A stretch of 64,000 nucleotides of DNA, taken from positions 460,507 through 524,506 of the forward strand of contig NZ_LMCQ01000019.1 of the NCBI RefSeq assembly GCF_001424835.1. The letters run 5' to 3'. Positions 8,541 through 16,858 of this stretch are shown in pieces. Position 1 is the stretch's first letter, and every line of letters starts with the position of its first letter. This DNA is from Variovorax sp. Root318D1 (lineage in GTDB: Bacteria > Pseudomonadota > Gammaproteobacteria > Burkholderiales > Burkholderiaceae_C). The notes under the pieces are model-generated. The model searched no databases, was not told where the DNA came from, and was given only the letters and a program-made list of their open reading frames with translations. The position numbers and the translations under genes were made by a program.

Positions 8541-9213
8541 CGAGTGTCTCCAGAAAGTTCGAATGGGCGAGTTCGTCGTAGTCGCGAACCGCGGCAATCA
8601 CATGGGGGCCGGCAAGCTCGGCGGCGGAATGGGTGCTGCACACGGCCACGGCACGCATGCCGCCGCGGCGTGCGGCCTCGATACCGAAGGGCGCATCTTC
8701 AAACACGATGCAGCGCTCGGGCGCCACGCCAATGCGGCGCGCAGCCTCCAGAAAAATCTCGGGCGTGGGCTTGCCGGCAAAGCCTTCGTCGCCGCCCACA
8801 ATGGCGAGCGGCAATGGGTCCATCTTCAGGCGCGACATCGCAAACTCGATGTTGTGTTTGTCGCCCGCCGTGCCCACGGCCACCTTCAGGCCGCGCGCCA
8901 CGGCGGCCTTGGCAAAGGCGGTGAAGCCTGCTACCTCGGTGAAGTTGTCGCTGAACATGGCGCGGTAGATTTCTTCTTTTTCGTGCACCAGGGTTTGGCA
9001 CTCGGCGTCGGAAAGATCGCGCTCGAACAGCTCGCGCATGCACTCGGTGCCGGTGCGGCCCGTGGTGCGCGCAAGAATGTCGGTCACGTCCAGCTTGAGC
9101 CCATGGCGGGCCACAAACTCCACCCACGAGCGCGCATGCCAAGGCATGGAGTCGATCATCGTGCCGTCCATGTCGAAGATGAAGGCTTCGACCTTGTCGT
9201 GCGTGAGGCTCAT
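8524..9213 (-). CDS. HAD-superfamily sugar-phosphate phosphatase / beta-phosphoglucomutase-like
   Basis: 229 residues. The HAD nucleophile motif FDMDGTMIDS is at about residues 12-21, so DxD is present. A cap domain of the beta-phosphoglucomutase type follows, then motif II VGTAG, a Lys in GFAGKPTPEIFLEAA, and motif III FEDAPFGIEAARRGGM. It hydrolyses or isomerises a small phosphorylated metabolite. The exact substrate cannot be inferred; the subfamily includes phosphatases for sugar phosphates. It lies 3 bases after prfB and overlaps pepN. Confidence 0.85.
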   Translation of the reverse strand: MSLTHDKVEAFIFDMDGTMIDSMPWHARSWVEFVARHGLKLDVTDILARTTGRTGTECMRELFERDLSDAECQTLVHEKEEIYRAMFSDNFTEVAGFTAFAKAAVARGLKVAVGTAGDKHNIEFAMSRLKMDPLPLAIVGGDEGFAGKPTPEIFLEAARRIGVAPERCIVFEDAPFGIEAARRGGMRAVAVCSTHSAAELAGPHVIAAVRDYDELAHSNFLETLDAAAA

Positions 9214-9216
9214 CGA

Positions 9217-10321
9217 TTACACGCCTTGCTTCAGCGATGCTTCGATGAACACGTCCAGGTCGCCGTCGAGCACCTTTTGCGTGGCTGACACTTCGACGTT
9301 GGTGCGCAGGTCCTTGATGCGGCTGTTGTCCAGCACGTAGCTGCGGATCTGGTGGCCCCAACCCACGTCGGTCTTGCTGTCCTCGAGCTTTTGCTGCTCT
9401 TCCTGGCGCTTGCGCATCTCGTGGTCGTACAGGCGCGAGCGCAGGCGCTTCCACGCCACGTCGCGGTTGCTGTGCTGGCTGCGGCCGTCCTGGCACTGCA
9501 CCACGATGCCGGTCGGGATGTGCGTCAAACGCACGGCCGAGTCGGTCTTGTTGATGTGCTGGCCGCCCGCGCCCGAAGCGCGGAAAGTGTCGGTGCGCAC
9601 GTCTGACGGGTTGATCTCGATCTCGATGGAGTCGTCGATTTCCGGGTAGACAAAGATCGATGCAAAGCTGGTGTGCCGGCCACCCGACGAATCGAACGGC
9701 GACTTGCGCACAAGGCGATGCACGCCGGTTTCGGTGCGCAAGAGGCCAAAGGCGTAGTCGCCTTCCACCTTGATGGTCGCGCCCTTGATGCCGGCGGTAT
9801 CGCCCGGGGTTTCGTCTTCGATCTGCGTCTTGAAGCCCTTGCGCTCGGCGTACTTCAGGTACTGGCGCAGCAGCATGCTGGCCCAGTCGCAGGCCTCGGT
9901 GCCGCCCGCGCCGGCTTGAATGTCGACAAAGGCGTTGAGCGGATCGGCCGGGTTGTTGAACATCCGGCGGAATTCCAGCTGCTTGATGTCGGCTTCGAGC
10001 GCGGCGGCGTCATCGGCAATGGACTGCAAGCCGTCCATGTCGCCTTCTTCCTTCGACATCTCGTACAGCTCGGAGTTGTCCGAGAGTCCGCTGGTGAGGC
10101 GGTCGAGCGTCACGACGACGTCGTCGAGCGATTTCTTCTCGCGGCCCAGCTCCTGGGCCTTCTTCGGGTCGTTCCAGACGTTAGGGTCTTCGAGCGATGC
10201 GTTGACCGTCCTCAGGCGTTCGGATTTGGCATCGTAGTCAAAGATACCTCCGTAAATCGGCCGTCCGGGCGCTCAGGTCCGTGAGGGTTGCGCCGATTTG
10301 GTTGATTTGTTCTGCGTCCAT
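9217..10321 (-). CDS. prfB: Peptide chain release factor 2, expressed by programmed +1 frameshift
   Basis: Translation starts at the ATG at 10321 ([13 protein letters not shown]...). After 27 codons it meets UGA at 10240-10238, and continues in the +1 frame from GAC at 10239 to the stop at 9217, giving 367 residues in total, normal for RF2. Seen: the anticodon-like tripeptide in [15 protein letters not shown], and the peptidyl-tRNA hydrolysis motif [17 protein letters not shown]. It releases peptides at UGA and UAA. A plain open-frame reading misses the first ~70 residues. First gene of the minus-strand run prfB-HAD-pepN-fbp. Confidence 0.95.
10237..10256 (-). promoter_or_regulatory. prfB autoregulatory frameshift site
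   Basis: On the minus strand the sequence reads CGGAGGTATCTTTGAC: an internal Shine-Dalgarno (GGAGG), then the slippery CUU before an in-frame UGA followed by C. This is the classic RF2 recoding site: when RF2 is scarce the ribosome pauses at UGA and slips +1. The spacing from GGAGG to CUU matches the known site. Confidence 0.93.
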
Positions 10322-10401
10322 GGGGTGTCCTGACTGTGTTCGGGGGGAAACCGCACATTTTCTCATGGACCGATTACCCGCCCCGGAAGTCCCTTGTATT
10401 G

Positions 10402-10501
10402 CTCCTTCCCCCTCTGGGGGAAGGCTGGGATGGGGCGGGCAGGGCGCCCATTGGATGCACCGCTTGCCCCCACCCCAACCCTCCCCCAGAGGGGGAGGGA
10501 G
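10402..10501. repeat. Long imperfect inverted repeat (REP-like palindrome)
   Basis: The left arm (10402-10435, core CCTTCCCCCTCTGGGGGAAGG) and right arm (10467-10501, core CCCTCCCCCAGAGGGGGAGGG) are near-complementary over about 30 bases. Each arm also holds its own small palindrome. It lies between the divergent or unrelated prfB and NLPA-protein genes. It looks like a dispersed intergenic palindrome rather than a terminator, since it has no T tract. A shorter relative is at 55416-55452. Confidence 0.6.
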
Positions 10502-10511
10502 AAAGAAAAAC

Positions 10512-11327
10512 TCAAAATGCCGGGACCAGCGAGCCCTTGAACTGCGTTTCGATGAAGCTCTTCACCTCCGCCGACTGGTACGCCGCCACCAAGCGCTTGG
10601 CCCAGGGCCTGTCCTTGTCGGCGCGGCGCACGGCGATCAGGTTGGCGTATGGGCTCTTGGCCGATTCCTTGATGACCGCGTCCTTGTTGAGTGAAAGCCC
10701 GGCCTTCTCGGCGTAGTCGTTGTTGATGGCGGCAATGACCAGGTCGTCGAGCGAGCGGGGCAGTTGGGCCGCATCCAGCGCTACCAGTTTCAGCTTCTTG
10801 GGGTTGCTCACCACATCTAGCGGCGTGGCGGTGTTGTTCTTCACGGCTTCGGGCTTCAGGGTGATGAGGCCGGCCGACTGCAGCAGCAGCAGCGCGCGGT
10901 TGCCGTTCGACGGGTCGTTCTGGATGCCAACCGATGCGCCCTCGGGCAGCTGGTCGATCGACTTGATCTTGCGCGAGTAGAAGCCCAGCGGCGCGGTGAT
11001 GGTCAGGCCCACGGGCACGATGTCGAAACCGCGCGCCTTGTTCTGGTTGTCCAGAAAGGGCTGGTGCTGAAAGGCGTTGGCGTCCAGGTCACCCGAAGCC
11101 AACGCCGCGTTGGGCAGCTGGTAGTCGTTGAACACCACCAGCTGGATGTTCAGGCCGTCTTTCGCGGCCACCTTCTTCACCACTTCGAACACCTGCTCGG
11201 CGCTGCCGACGGAGACGCCGACCTTGACGGTGTTCTTGTCTTGCGCGAGCGCGGCGCTGCTGCCGGAAAAAAGGGCGACGGCCAGCGTTGCAAAGGCGAG
11301 GGAGCGGCGGCGGAAATTGGTGTGCAT
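10512..11327 (-). CDS. MetQ/NlpA-family ABC transporter substrate-binding protein
   Basis: 271 residues from the ATG at 11327 (MHTNFRRRS). The signal peptide ends near ALA-QDK; there is no lipobox cysteine, so it is probably a soluble periplasmic protein. Family features: VKVGVSVGSAEQVFE, NDYQLPNAALASGDLDANAFQHQPFL, PLGFYSRK, and NDPSNGNRALLLLQSAGLI. It binds methionine or a similar amino acid and delivers it to a MetN-MetI transporter. It is divergent from metN (238 bases between starts), and a second paralogue follows metI on the other strand, so one transporter may use two binding proteins. Confidence 0.85.
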   Translation of the reverse strand: MHTNFRRRSLAFATLAVALFSGSSAALAQDKNTVKVGVSVGSAEQVFEVVKKVAAKDGLNIQLVVFNDYQLPNAALASGDLDANAFQHQPFLDNQNKARGFDIVPVGLTITAPLGFYSRKIKSIDQLPEGASVGIQNDPSNGNRALLLLQSAGLITLKPEAVKNNTATPLDVVSNPKKLKLVALDAAQLPRSLDDLVIAAINNDYAEKAGLSLNKDAVIKESAKSPYANLIAVRRADKDRPWAKRLVAAYQSAEVKSFIETQFKGSLVPAF

Positions 11328-11387
11328 GTTGTGTGGCGCGAAATCAAAAAAATGAAGGCGCGAATGTGGCATTGCCCGGCGCACTTG

Positions 11388-11485
11388 GGAACGAACGAAT
11401 GCGCATATCGATATGGCATCGCTCGATCATGTGTGTGGGGTCTTATGCGATTTATCGAATAAGCACGCGACGATTTGTTCGTTCC
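11388..11485. promoter_or_regulatory. Divergent control region with 9-bp inverted repeat
   Basis: GGAACGAAC (11388-11396) and its exact complement GTTCGTTCC (11477-11485) flank about 80 bases between the divergent NLPA gene and metN. The arms are too far apart for a simple terminator and could be two sites for a dimeric regulator. I see no SAM riboswitch fold. Confidence 0.35.
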
Positions 11486-11565
11486 TTTTCGGTGCCTTTG
11501 TTTTCATACTCGGCCCCTTTTTGCGAACCTTCGCGGTCGGCTCCACGCCCGCCGCTGCCTTTTTT

Positions 11566-12438
11566 ATGAGCAACCCTTCCTCCGGCGCGGGCCGCGGCAA
11601 CGCGCAGCCCGTGATCCGTCTTCAATCGGTGCAGAAATCATTCGCACTTCCCAGCGGCGAGGTGTTCGACGCAGTGCAGTCGCTCTCGCTCGACATCCAC
11701 CATGGCGATGTGTTCGGCCTGATCGGCAAGAGCGGCGCGGGCAAGTCGACCCTGCTGCGCCTCATCAACCTGCTGGAGCGGCCCGATGCGGGCAAGGTCT
11801 TCGTCGGCGGGCGCGACCTCACCACGCTCTCGCGCCGCGAGCTGCGCGACACGCGCCAGAACATCGGCATGATCTTTCAGCAGTTCAACCTGCTGCAGAA
11901 CGCCACGGTGTTCGACAACGTGGCCTTCCCGCTGAAGATCCACGGCCGCCATTCGCGTGCCGAGATCGATGCGCGGGTGCGCGAGTGCCTGGCGCTGGTG
12001 GGCCTGGCCGAGAAGATCGACACCTACCCGGCGCAGCTCTCGGGCGGGCAGAAGCAGCGCGTGGCCATTGCACGCGCGTTGGCGCCGCGGCCGCAGGTGC
12101 TGCTGTGCGACGAGCCCACCTCGGCGCTCGACACGGAAACCACGCGCGCGCTGCTCGAAACGCTGCGCGACATCAACCAGAAGATCGGCGTGACGATCGT
12201 CATCGTGACGCATGAGCTCTCGGTGGTCGAAGTGCTGTGCCGCAACGTGGCAATCCTGGAGAAGGGCCGGCTGGTCGAGCAGTTCGCGGTGCTCGATGCG
12301 CCGAGCGAAGAGCGCCAGACGGCATTGGGCCGCGAGATCGACGAACTGGTGCGACGCCGCGAACGCGAGGCGCGCGAACCCGTCGAGCCGCGACCGCAGG
12401 CGTTGCGGCGCAACCCAGAGGAGGTGGCCTATGTTTGA
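11566..12438 (+). CDS. metN: Methionine ABC transporter ATP-binding protein
   Basis: 290 residues from the ATG at 11566 (MSNPSSGAGRG); the open frame extends upstream to 11413 but that part does not look coding. Seen: Walker A GKSGAGKST, Q-loop IFQQFNLL, signature LSGGQKQR, Walker B VLLCDEPTSALD, and switch His in VTHE. It powers uptake of methionine through MetI. It is shorter than E. coli MetN: the C-terminal regulatory domain is essentially missing and replaced by an Arg-rich tail, so trans-inhibition by methionine may be absent. It overlaps metI by 8 bp. Confidence 0.9.
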   Translation: MSNPSSGAGRGNAQPVIRLQSVQKSFALPSGEVFDAVQSLSLDIHHGDVFGLIGKSGAGKSTLLRLINLLERPDAGKVFVGGRDLTTLSRRELRDTRQNIGMIFQQFNLLQNATVFDNVAFPLKIHGRHSRAEIDARVRECLALVGLAEKIDTYPAQLSGGQKQRVAIARALAPRPQVLLCDEPTSALDTETTRALLETLRDINQKIGVTIVIVTHELSVVEVLCRNVAILEKGRLVEQFAVLDAPSEERQTALGREIDELVRRREREAREPVEPRPQALRRNPEEVAYV

Positions 12439-13093
12439 GAACATCGCCCCCATCCTCCCGGAGCTCTGGACCGCCACCGGCCAGACCTTTTTGATGCTGG
12501 CTATCGGCCTCTCGGCCGCGGTGCTCATCGGCGGGCCGCTGGGCATTCTGCTTTTCCTGCTGGGGCCGGGTCAGTCGCTCGAAAACAAGCCGGCGTTCCT
12601 GGTGCTCAACTGGATCGTGAACACCGTGCGGTCGTTTCCTTTCATCATTTTGCTGGTGGCGCTGGTGCCATTCACGCGCGTGATTGCGGGCACCTCCATC
12701 GGCCCGCTGGCGGCGGCGGTGCCGCTGTCGTTCGCGGCCATTCCGTACTTTGCGCGGCTGGTCGACCAATGCCTGCGCGAAGTGCCGCGCGGCGTGATCG
12801 AGGCGGCGCACGCCATGGGCGCGTCGGAGCTGCAGATCGTCTGGCGCGTGCTGGTGGTGGAGGCGCGCTCGGGCCTGGTGCTGGCGCTCACGGTGCTTGC
12901 GGTGAGCTTTCTCTCCTACTCGGCCATTGCCGGCGTGGTGGGCGGCGGCGGCATCGGCGACCTGGCCATTCGCTACGGCTACTACCGCTTCCAGACCGAC
13001 GTGATGGTGCTCACCGTGGCGCTGCTCGTGGTGCTGGTACAGATCCTGCAATTCGTGGGCAACACCACGGCGCGCAGGCTGGACAAGCGTTGA
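12431..13093 (+). CDS. metI: Methionine ABC transporter permease
   Basis: 220 residues from the ATG at 12431, preceded by GAGGAGG. Five or so membrane helices, with the permease coupling segment EAAHAMGASELQIVWRVLV. It forms the membrane channel with MetN. Starts 8 bp inside metN, and metQ follows 28 bases later. Confidence 0.9.
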   Translation: MFENIAPILPELWTATGQTFLMLAIGLSAAVLIGGPLGILLFLLGPGQSLENKPAFLVLNWIVNTVRSFPFIILLVALVPFTRVIAGTSIGPLAAAVPLSFAAIPYFARLVDQCLREVPRGVIEAAHAMGASELQIVWRVLVVEARSGLVLALTVLAVSFLSYSAIAGVVGGGGIGDLAIRYGYYRFQTDVMVLTVALLVVLVQILQFVGNTTARRLDKR

Positions 13094-13121
13094 ATTTTTG
13101 TTCCCTTACTTTTTTGATCTC

Positions 13122-13943
13122 ATGAAAACCGCACTGCTGCGCCGTTCCGTCCTCGCCTTGTCCCTGGTTGCCCTGTCGTTCGGCGGGCTTTCGCTGGCAC
13201 AGGCCCAGGAAGCCAAGAAGAACCTCGTCATCGGTGGCACCGCCGGCTCCAACATCGACCAGCTCAAGGCCGGCATCGTGCCCATCCTCGAGAAGAAGGG
13301 CTACAAGGTGAAACTGGTCGAGTTCAACGACTACGTGCAGCCCAACCTCGCACTTGCGCAGGGTTCGCTCGATGCCAATTTCTTCCAGCACCAGGTCTAC
13401 CTGAAGAAGTTCTCGACCGACCAGAAGCTCGACCTCGCGGAGCTGGTGCAAGGCCCTATCGCGCCGCTGGGCGTGTACTCCACCAAGCGCAAGTCGCTGG
13501 CCGAACTGAAGGAAGGCGACCGCTTCACGTTGCCAAACGATCCGAGCAATCTGGCTCGCGCGCTGATGCTCCTGGAGCAGAACAAGCTCATCACCATCAA
13601 GTCCGGCGTCGATCCGCTGCGCGCGTCTGAAAAAGATGTGGCCGAGAACCCGAAGAAGCTCAAGTTCATTCCGCTCGAAGCCGCGCAGCTGCCGCGCTCC
13701 CTGGGCGACACCGAATACGCCATCGTCAACGGCAACTTCGCGATCTCGTCGGGCCTGAAGCTCAGCGAGGCGGTGGTGCTGGAGAAGACGCCCGACCACT
13801 ACCTCAATGTGGTGGCCGTGAAGAGCGCTGACAAGAACACTGCCTGGGCCAAGGACATTGTGGAGGCCTACCATTCGAAGGACTTCAAGGCCGTGGTCGA
13901 CACCAAGTTCCAGGGCTATGCCAAGCCCAGCTTCCTGCAATAA
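13122..13943 (+). CDS. metQ: MetQ/NlpA-family substrate-binding protein
   Basis: 273 residues from the ATG at 13122. The signal peptide ends near AQAQEAKK and lacks a lipobox Cys. Family motifs: IGGTAGSNIDQLKAGIVPILEKKGY, FNDYVQPNLALAQGSLDANFFQHQVYL, PLGVYSTKRKSL, and LPNDPSNLARALMLLEQ. It is the binding protein of the metNI transporter by position and is related to the product of 10512-11327. The two differ in the strand near the ligand (GTAGS against VGSAE), so they may prefer different ligands. Confidence 0.88.
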   Translation: MKTALLRRSVLALSLVALSFGGLSLAQAQEAKKNLVIGGTAGSNIDQLKAGIVPILEKKGYKVKLVEFNDYVQPNLALAQGSLDANFFQHQVYLKKFSTDQKLDLAELVQGPIAPLGVYSTKRKSLAELKEGDRFTLPNDPSNLARALMLLEQNKLITIKSGVDPLRASEKDVAENPKKLKFIPLEAAQLPRSLGDTEYAIVNGNFAISSGLKLSEAVVLEKTPDHYLNVVAVKSADKNTAWAKDIVEAYHSKDFKAVVDTKFQGYAKPSFLQ

Positions 13944-13964
13944 CTCTCAAGCAAAAGGACGCCC

Positions 13965-14321
13965 ATGCCCGTGCTCGCTGTTTTCGACACCGAAGGAAAC
14001 TGGCGCGACACGCATGTGTGCGACGGCTGGATCAACGAGCACCTGGCTCGGCAGGGCGTGGCCTGGGGCCGCGAAGCCGCGCCGCAAGGGCAGCAGGTGC
14101 TCGACCGCGCGGCGCTTGTCTACCTGCCCACGCAGGACGGCTACCTGGGCCTGCTGTTCGAAGCCGGGGAATGGGTGGCGCTGCCGGCCGACAAGCCGCT
14201 TTTCTTCGATGCCGGCGAGGCGGAGTCGTTCGATGGATTGCCCGCCGCGCTGCCGCTGTTCGAGGCCTTCGTCGAACAAGTGCTGTCCCTCACGGGCAAC
14301 GACGCTGACGATGACGCGTGA
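13965..14321 (+). CDS. Short protein resembling a metal-less acireductone dioxygenase
   Basis: 118 residues, 21 bases after metQ and in the same direction. I do not recognise an exact family. The N-terminus (LAVFDTEGNWRDTHVCDGWINEHLARQGVAWGRE) and the C-terminal part (EWVALPADKPLFFDAGEAESFD then LFEAFVEQVL) line up with the start and the end of the acireductone dioxygenase cupin, where the family has VPA-T-HWFDMG. The central HxH-x4-E segment and the distal His that hold the metal are missing, so it cannot be the normal enzyme. Position after a methionine transporter fits the methionine-salvage link. It may be a binding or regulatory derivative, or the resemblance may be accidental. Confidence 0.5.
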   Translation: MPVLAVFDTEGNWRDTHVCDGWINEHLARQGVAWGREAAPQGQQVLDRAALVYLPTQDGYLGLLFEAGEWVALPADKPLFFDAGEAESFDGLPAALPLFEAFVEQVLSLTGNDADDDA

Positions 14322-14358
14322 GTGATGGCGCGGCCCTTGGCCGCCCGCCGTTTGCGCC

Positions 14359-15258
14359 TCAGTGTTTCGCCTCGTTCTTCAGAAAGTCAACGAAGGCGCG
14401 CAGCGGCGCCGGCATGTGCGTGCGGCTCGGGTAGTAGAGAAACGGGCCTGAGAAGCTCTGCCACCAATCCTCCAGCACCGGTACCAGCGCGCCGCTGTCG
14501 AGCGACGGGCGCAGGTACTCGTCGAAGGTGTAGATGAGCCCAAGGCCCGACTCGGCCGCATGCAATTCGAGATCGATCATCGACGCCACCAGCGGCCCGC
14601 TCGGCGTGATGCGGACGGTCTTGCCCTTGCGCACGAAGCCCCAGGCCGCGAGCACGCCGCTCGGAAAGCGGTGACCGATGCAGGCGTGCTGCAGCAGGTC
14701 GGTCGGGTGCCTGGGCGTGCCGTGCGCCGCCAGGTAGCGCGGTGACCCGGCGGCCACGAAGCGCTGCACGCGCGGGCCTAGCGGCACGGCAATCATGTCG
14801 CGCGCAATGCTCTCGTCGTAGCGAATGCCGGCGTCGAAGCCGGCTGCGAGCACGTCGATGAAGGTGTCGTTGGTCGTCACCTCCAGCGTGATGCCGGGGT
14901 GCGCGGCCAGGAATCGGCTGGCCAGTGGCGGCAGCACGCGCTGCGTCACGATGGTCGGCACGTTGAGCCGCAGCGTGCCGGTGGGGCTGTCGCGAAAGCT
15001 GTTGAGCGTGTCGAGCGCGCCCGAGATGTCGTCGAGCGCCGGCGCGATGCGTTCCAGCAGCCGCTGGCCGGCCTCGGTGGGCGTGACGCTGCGCGTGGTG
15101 CGGTTCAAAAGCCGCACGCCCAGCTGCGCCTCGAGCCGGCGCATGGCTTCGCTGAGCGAGGAGGGCGACACCCCGCGCAGCGCGGCGGCACCGCGAAAGC
15201 CGCTCGCCCGCGTCACCGCCACGAAGGCGCCGAGGTCCGAAAGGTCGGGATCGGTCAT
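14359..15258 (-). CDS. LysR-family transcriptional regulator
   Basis: 299 residues from the ATG at 15258 (MTDPDLSDLGAF). N-terminal winged helix-turn-helix FRGAAALRGVSPSSLSEAMRRLEAQLGVRLLNRTTRSV, then the periplasmic-binding-like effector domain. It belongs to the AaeR/DmlR-like group by the TLRLNVP segment. It is divergent from the aldo-keto reductase gene (128 bases between starts), the usual layout for a LysR regulator and its target. Confidence 0.9.
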   Translation of the reverse strand: MTDPDLSDLGAFVAVTRASGFRGAAALRGVSPSSLSEAMRRLEAQLGVRLLNRTTRSVTPTEAGQRLLERIAPALDDISGALDTLNSFRDSPTGTLRLNVPTIVTQRVLPPLASRFLAAHPGITLEVTTNDTFIDVLAAGFDAGIRYDESIARDMIAVPLGPRVQRFVAAGSPRYLAAHGTPRHPTDLLQHACIGHRFPSGVLAAWGFVRKGKTVRITPSGPLVASMIDLELHAAESGLGLIYTFDEYLRPSLDSGALVPVLEDWWQSFSGPFLYYPSRTHMPAPLRAFVDFLKNEAKH

Positions 15259-15386
15259 GGTGTCGGATTGTGCGGTTTTTTGCACAGCTCGTGCGGTGCT
15301 GGGCGGATTATCGAACGAGGTTCTTTCTTCCAGACTACCGCCATACCGCTTGCAACCGCTTGCGGCCTTCAACGAAAGGAAGCGCA

Positions 15387-16397
15387 ATGAACACACGTCA
15401 ACTCGGGGCCAGGGGCCCGAAGGTTTCCGCCATCGGCCTCGGCTGCATGGGCATGTCGGCGCTGTACGGCCCCTCGGACCGCACCGAAAGCATCGCCACC
15501 ATTCATGCCGCCATGGACGCGGGCATCACGCTGCTCGACACCGGCGACTTCTACGGCGGCGGCCACAACGAAATGCTGATCGGCGAAGCACTCAAGGGCC
15601 TCAAGGGCTCGCAGCGCGACGCGGCCCTGGTCAGCGTGAAATTCGGTGCCCTGCGCGATCCGGCCGGCGGCTGGAGCGGCTACGACGCGCGGCCCGAAGC
15701 GGTGAAGAACTTCCTGGTCTATTCGCTGCAGCGGCTGGGTGTGGACCATATCGACATTTACCGCCCGGCGCGGCTCGACTCGAACGTGCCGATCGAAGAC
15801 ACCGTGGGCGCCATTGCCGACATGGTGAAGGCCGGCTACGTGCGGCACATCGGGCTCTCGGAAGTGGGCTCGCACACCATTCGCAAGGCGGCGGCGGTGC
15901 ACCCGATTGCCGACCTGCAGATCGAGTATTCGCTGATCTCGCGCGGCATCGAGGACGACATTCTTGCGACCTGCCGCGAGCTGGGCATCGGCATCACGGC
16001 GTATGGCGTGCTGTCGCGCGGGCTGATCAGCGGACACTGGAAGAAAGAGGGCGCGGGCGCCACGGACTTTCGCGCGCACAGCCCGCGCTTCCAGGGCGAG
16101 AACGTCGAGCGCAACCTGGCGCTGGTCGATGCGCTGCGCAAGATCGCGGACGCCAAGGGCGTGACGGTCGCTCAGATTGCCATTGCATGGGTGGCGGCGC
16201 AGGGCGAAGACATCGTGCCGCTGGTGGGTGCGCGGCAGCGCACGCGGTTGCAGGAAGCGCTGGGCTCGCTCGGTGTTGCCTTGAGCGCGGACGATCTCGC
16301 AGCCATCGAACGCGCGGTGCCGAAGGGCGCCGCGGCCGGCGAGCGCTACGCCGCCGCGCAGATGGCCCATCTGGACAGCGAGGCGGGCCACGCTTGA
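15387..16397 (+). CDS. Aldo/keto reductase lacking the canonical catalytic His
   Basis: 336 residues from the ATG at 15387, preceded by GAAAGGAAG. An NADPH-dependent oxidoreductase barrel (MNTRQLGARGPKVSAIGLGCMGMS, DTGDFYGGG with Asp and Tyr, Lys in VKFG, C-terminal NADP site). The motif that normally supplies the fourth tetrad residue (YQLHRVDP) reads YRPARLDS here, so the His is absent. Related Burkholderiales proteins have the same change, as far as I recall, so it may define a subfamily. The substrate is unknown. Probably controlled by the divergent LysR gene. Confidence 0.85.
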   Translation: MNTRQLGARGPKVSAIGLGCMGMSALYGPSDRTESIATIHAAMDAGITLLDTGDFYGGGHNEMLIGEALKGLKGSQRDAALVSVKFGALRDPAGGWSGYDARPEAVKNFLVYSLQRLGVDHIDIYRPARLDSNVPIEDTVGAIADMVKAGYVRHIGLSEVGSHTIRKAAAVHPIADLQIEYSLISRGIEDDILATCRELGIGITAYGVLSRGLISGHWKKEGAGATDFRAHSPRFQGENVERNLALVDALRKIADAKGVTVAQIAIAWVAAQGEDIVPLVGARQRTRLQEALGSLGVALSADDLAAIERAVPKGAAAGERYAAAQMAHLDSEAGHA

Positions 16398-16436
16398 CCA
16401 AGCCTGACGGCCGGGAGTCGCGCCTCGGCCTGTGCT

Positions 16437-16829
16437 TCAGGGCGAAAGAATCATCACCTTGCACTGGCTCGGCACGATGCGCATGCCGACCATGTTGTTG
16501 CGGTTTTGCGTGCTGAGGCTGGTCATGCGCGTGGCCGGCGTGCCCTTGATGAGCACGGTGAAAGCGCCGGTCACGTGCCGCGACTGGCTCATGAAGGTCT
16601 GCGAGACGATGCCGCCGCCGGCACCGGTGGTGTCGCCCAGCGTGATGGGCGTGGTGGTGGCCATGTTGTGCGCGGGCATGCCCATGAAGAGGATGTTCCA
16701 CGCGTTGGGCACTGCCGTGGGCCCGAACGCCATGTTCGGATACGGAATGGGCGCCATGGCCGCGGGAGGCGTCTTGCAGACATCGGGGAAGGCCAGGTCC
16801 ATTCCCATCAACTGGCAGTTGGCAAACAT
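16437..16829 (-). CDS. PAAR-like protein (DUF4150), type VI secretion spike tip
   Basis: 130 residues from the ATG at 16829. The pattern PDVCKTPPAAMAPIPYPNMA, PTAVPNAWNILFMGMPAHNMATTTPITLGDTTGAGGGI and HVTGAFTVLIKGTPATRMTSLS is that of DUF4150 PAAR-like domains, which cap the VgrG trimer. The chain stops right after the domain, with no toxin extension. It is the last gene of the six-gene vgrG operon; 39 bases further is the unrelated aldo-keto reductase end. No effector or immunity gene follows. Confidence 0.85.
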   Translation of the reverse strand: MFANCQLMGMDLAFPDVCKTPPAAMAPIPYPNMAFGPTAVPNAWNILFMGMPAHNMATTTPITLGDTTGAGGGIVSQTFMSQSRHVTGAFTVLIKGTPATRMTSLSTQNRNNMVGMRIVPSQCKVMILSP

Positions 16830-16858
16830 CGGTGGTTCTCCTTGAATCGGCTGGTGTA

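Noticed and set aside
11328..11565. SAM riboswitch before metN
   Set aside because: Searched by eye for the fold; no matching stems, only a widely spaced 9-bp inverted repeat.
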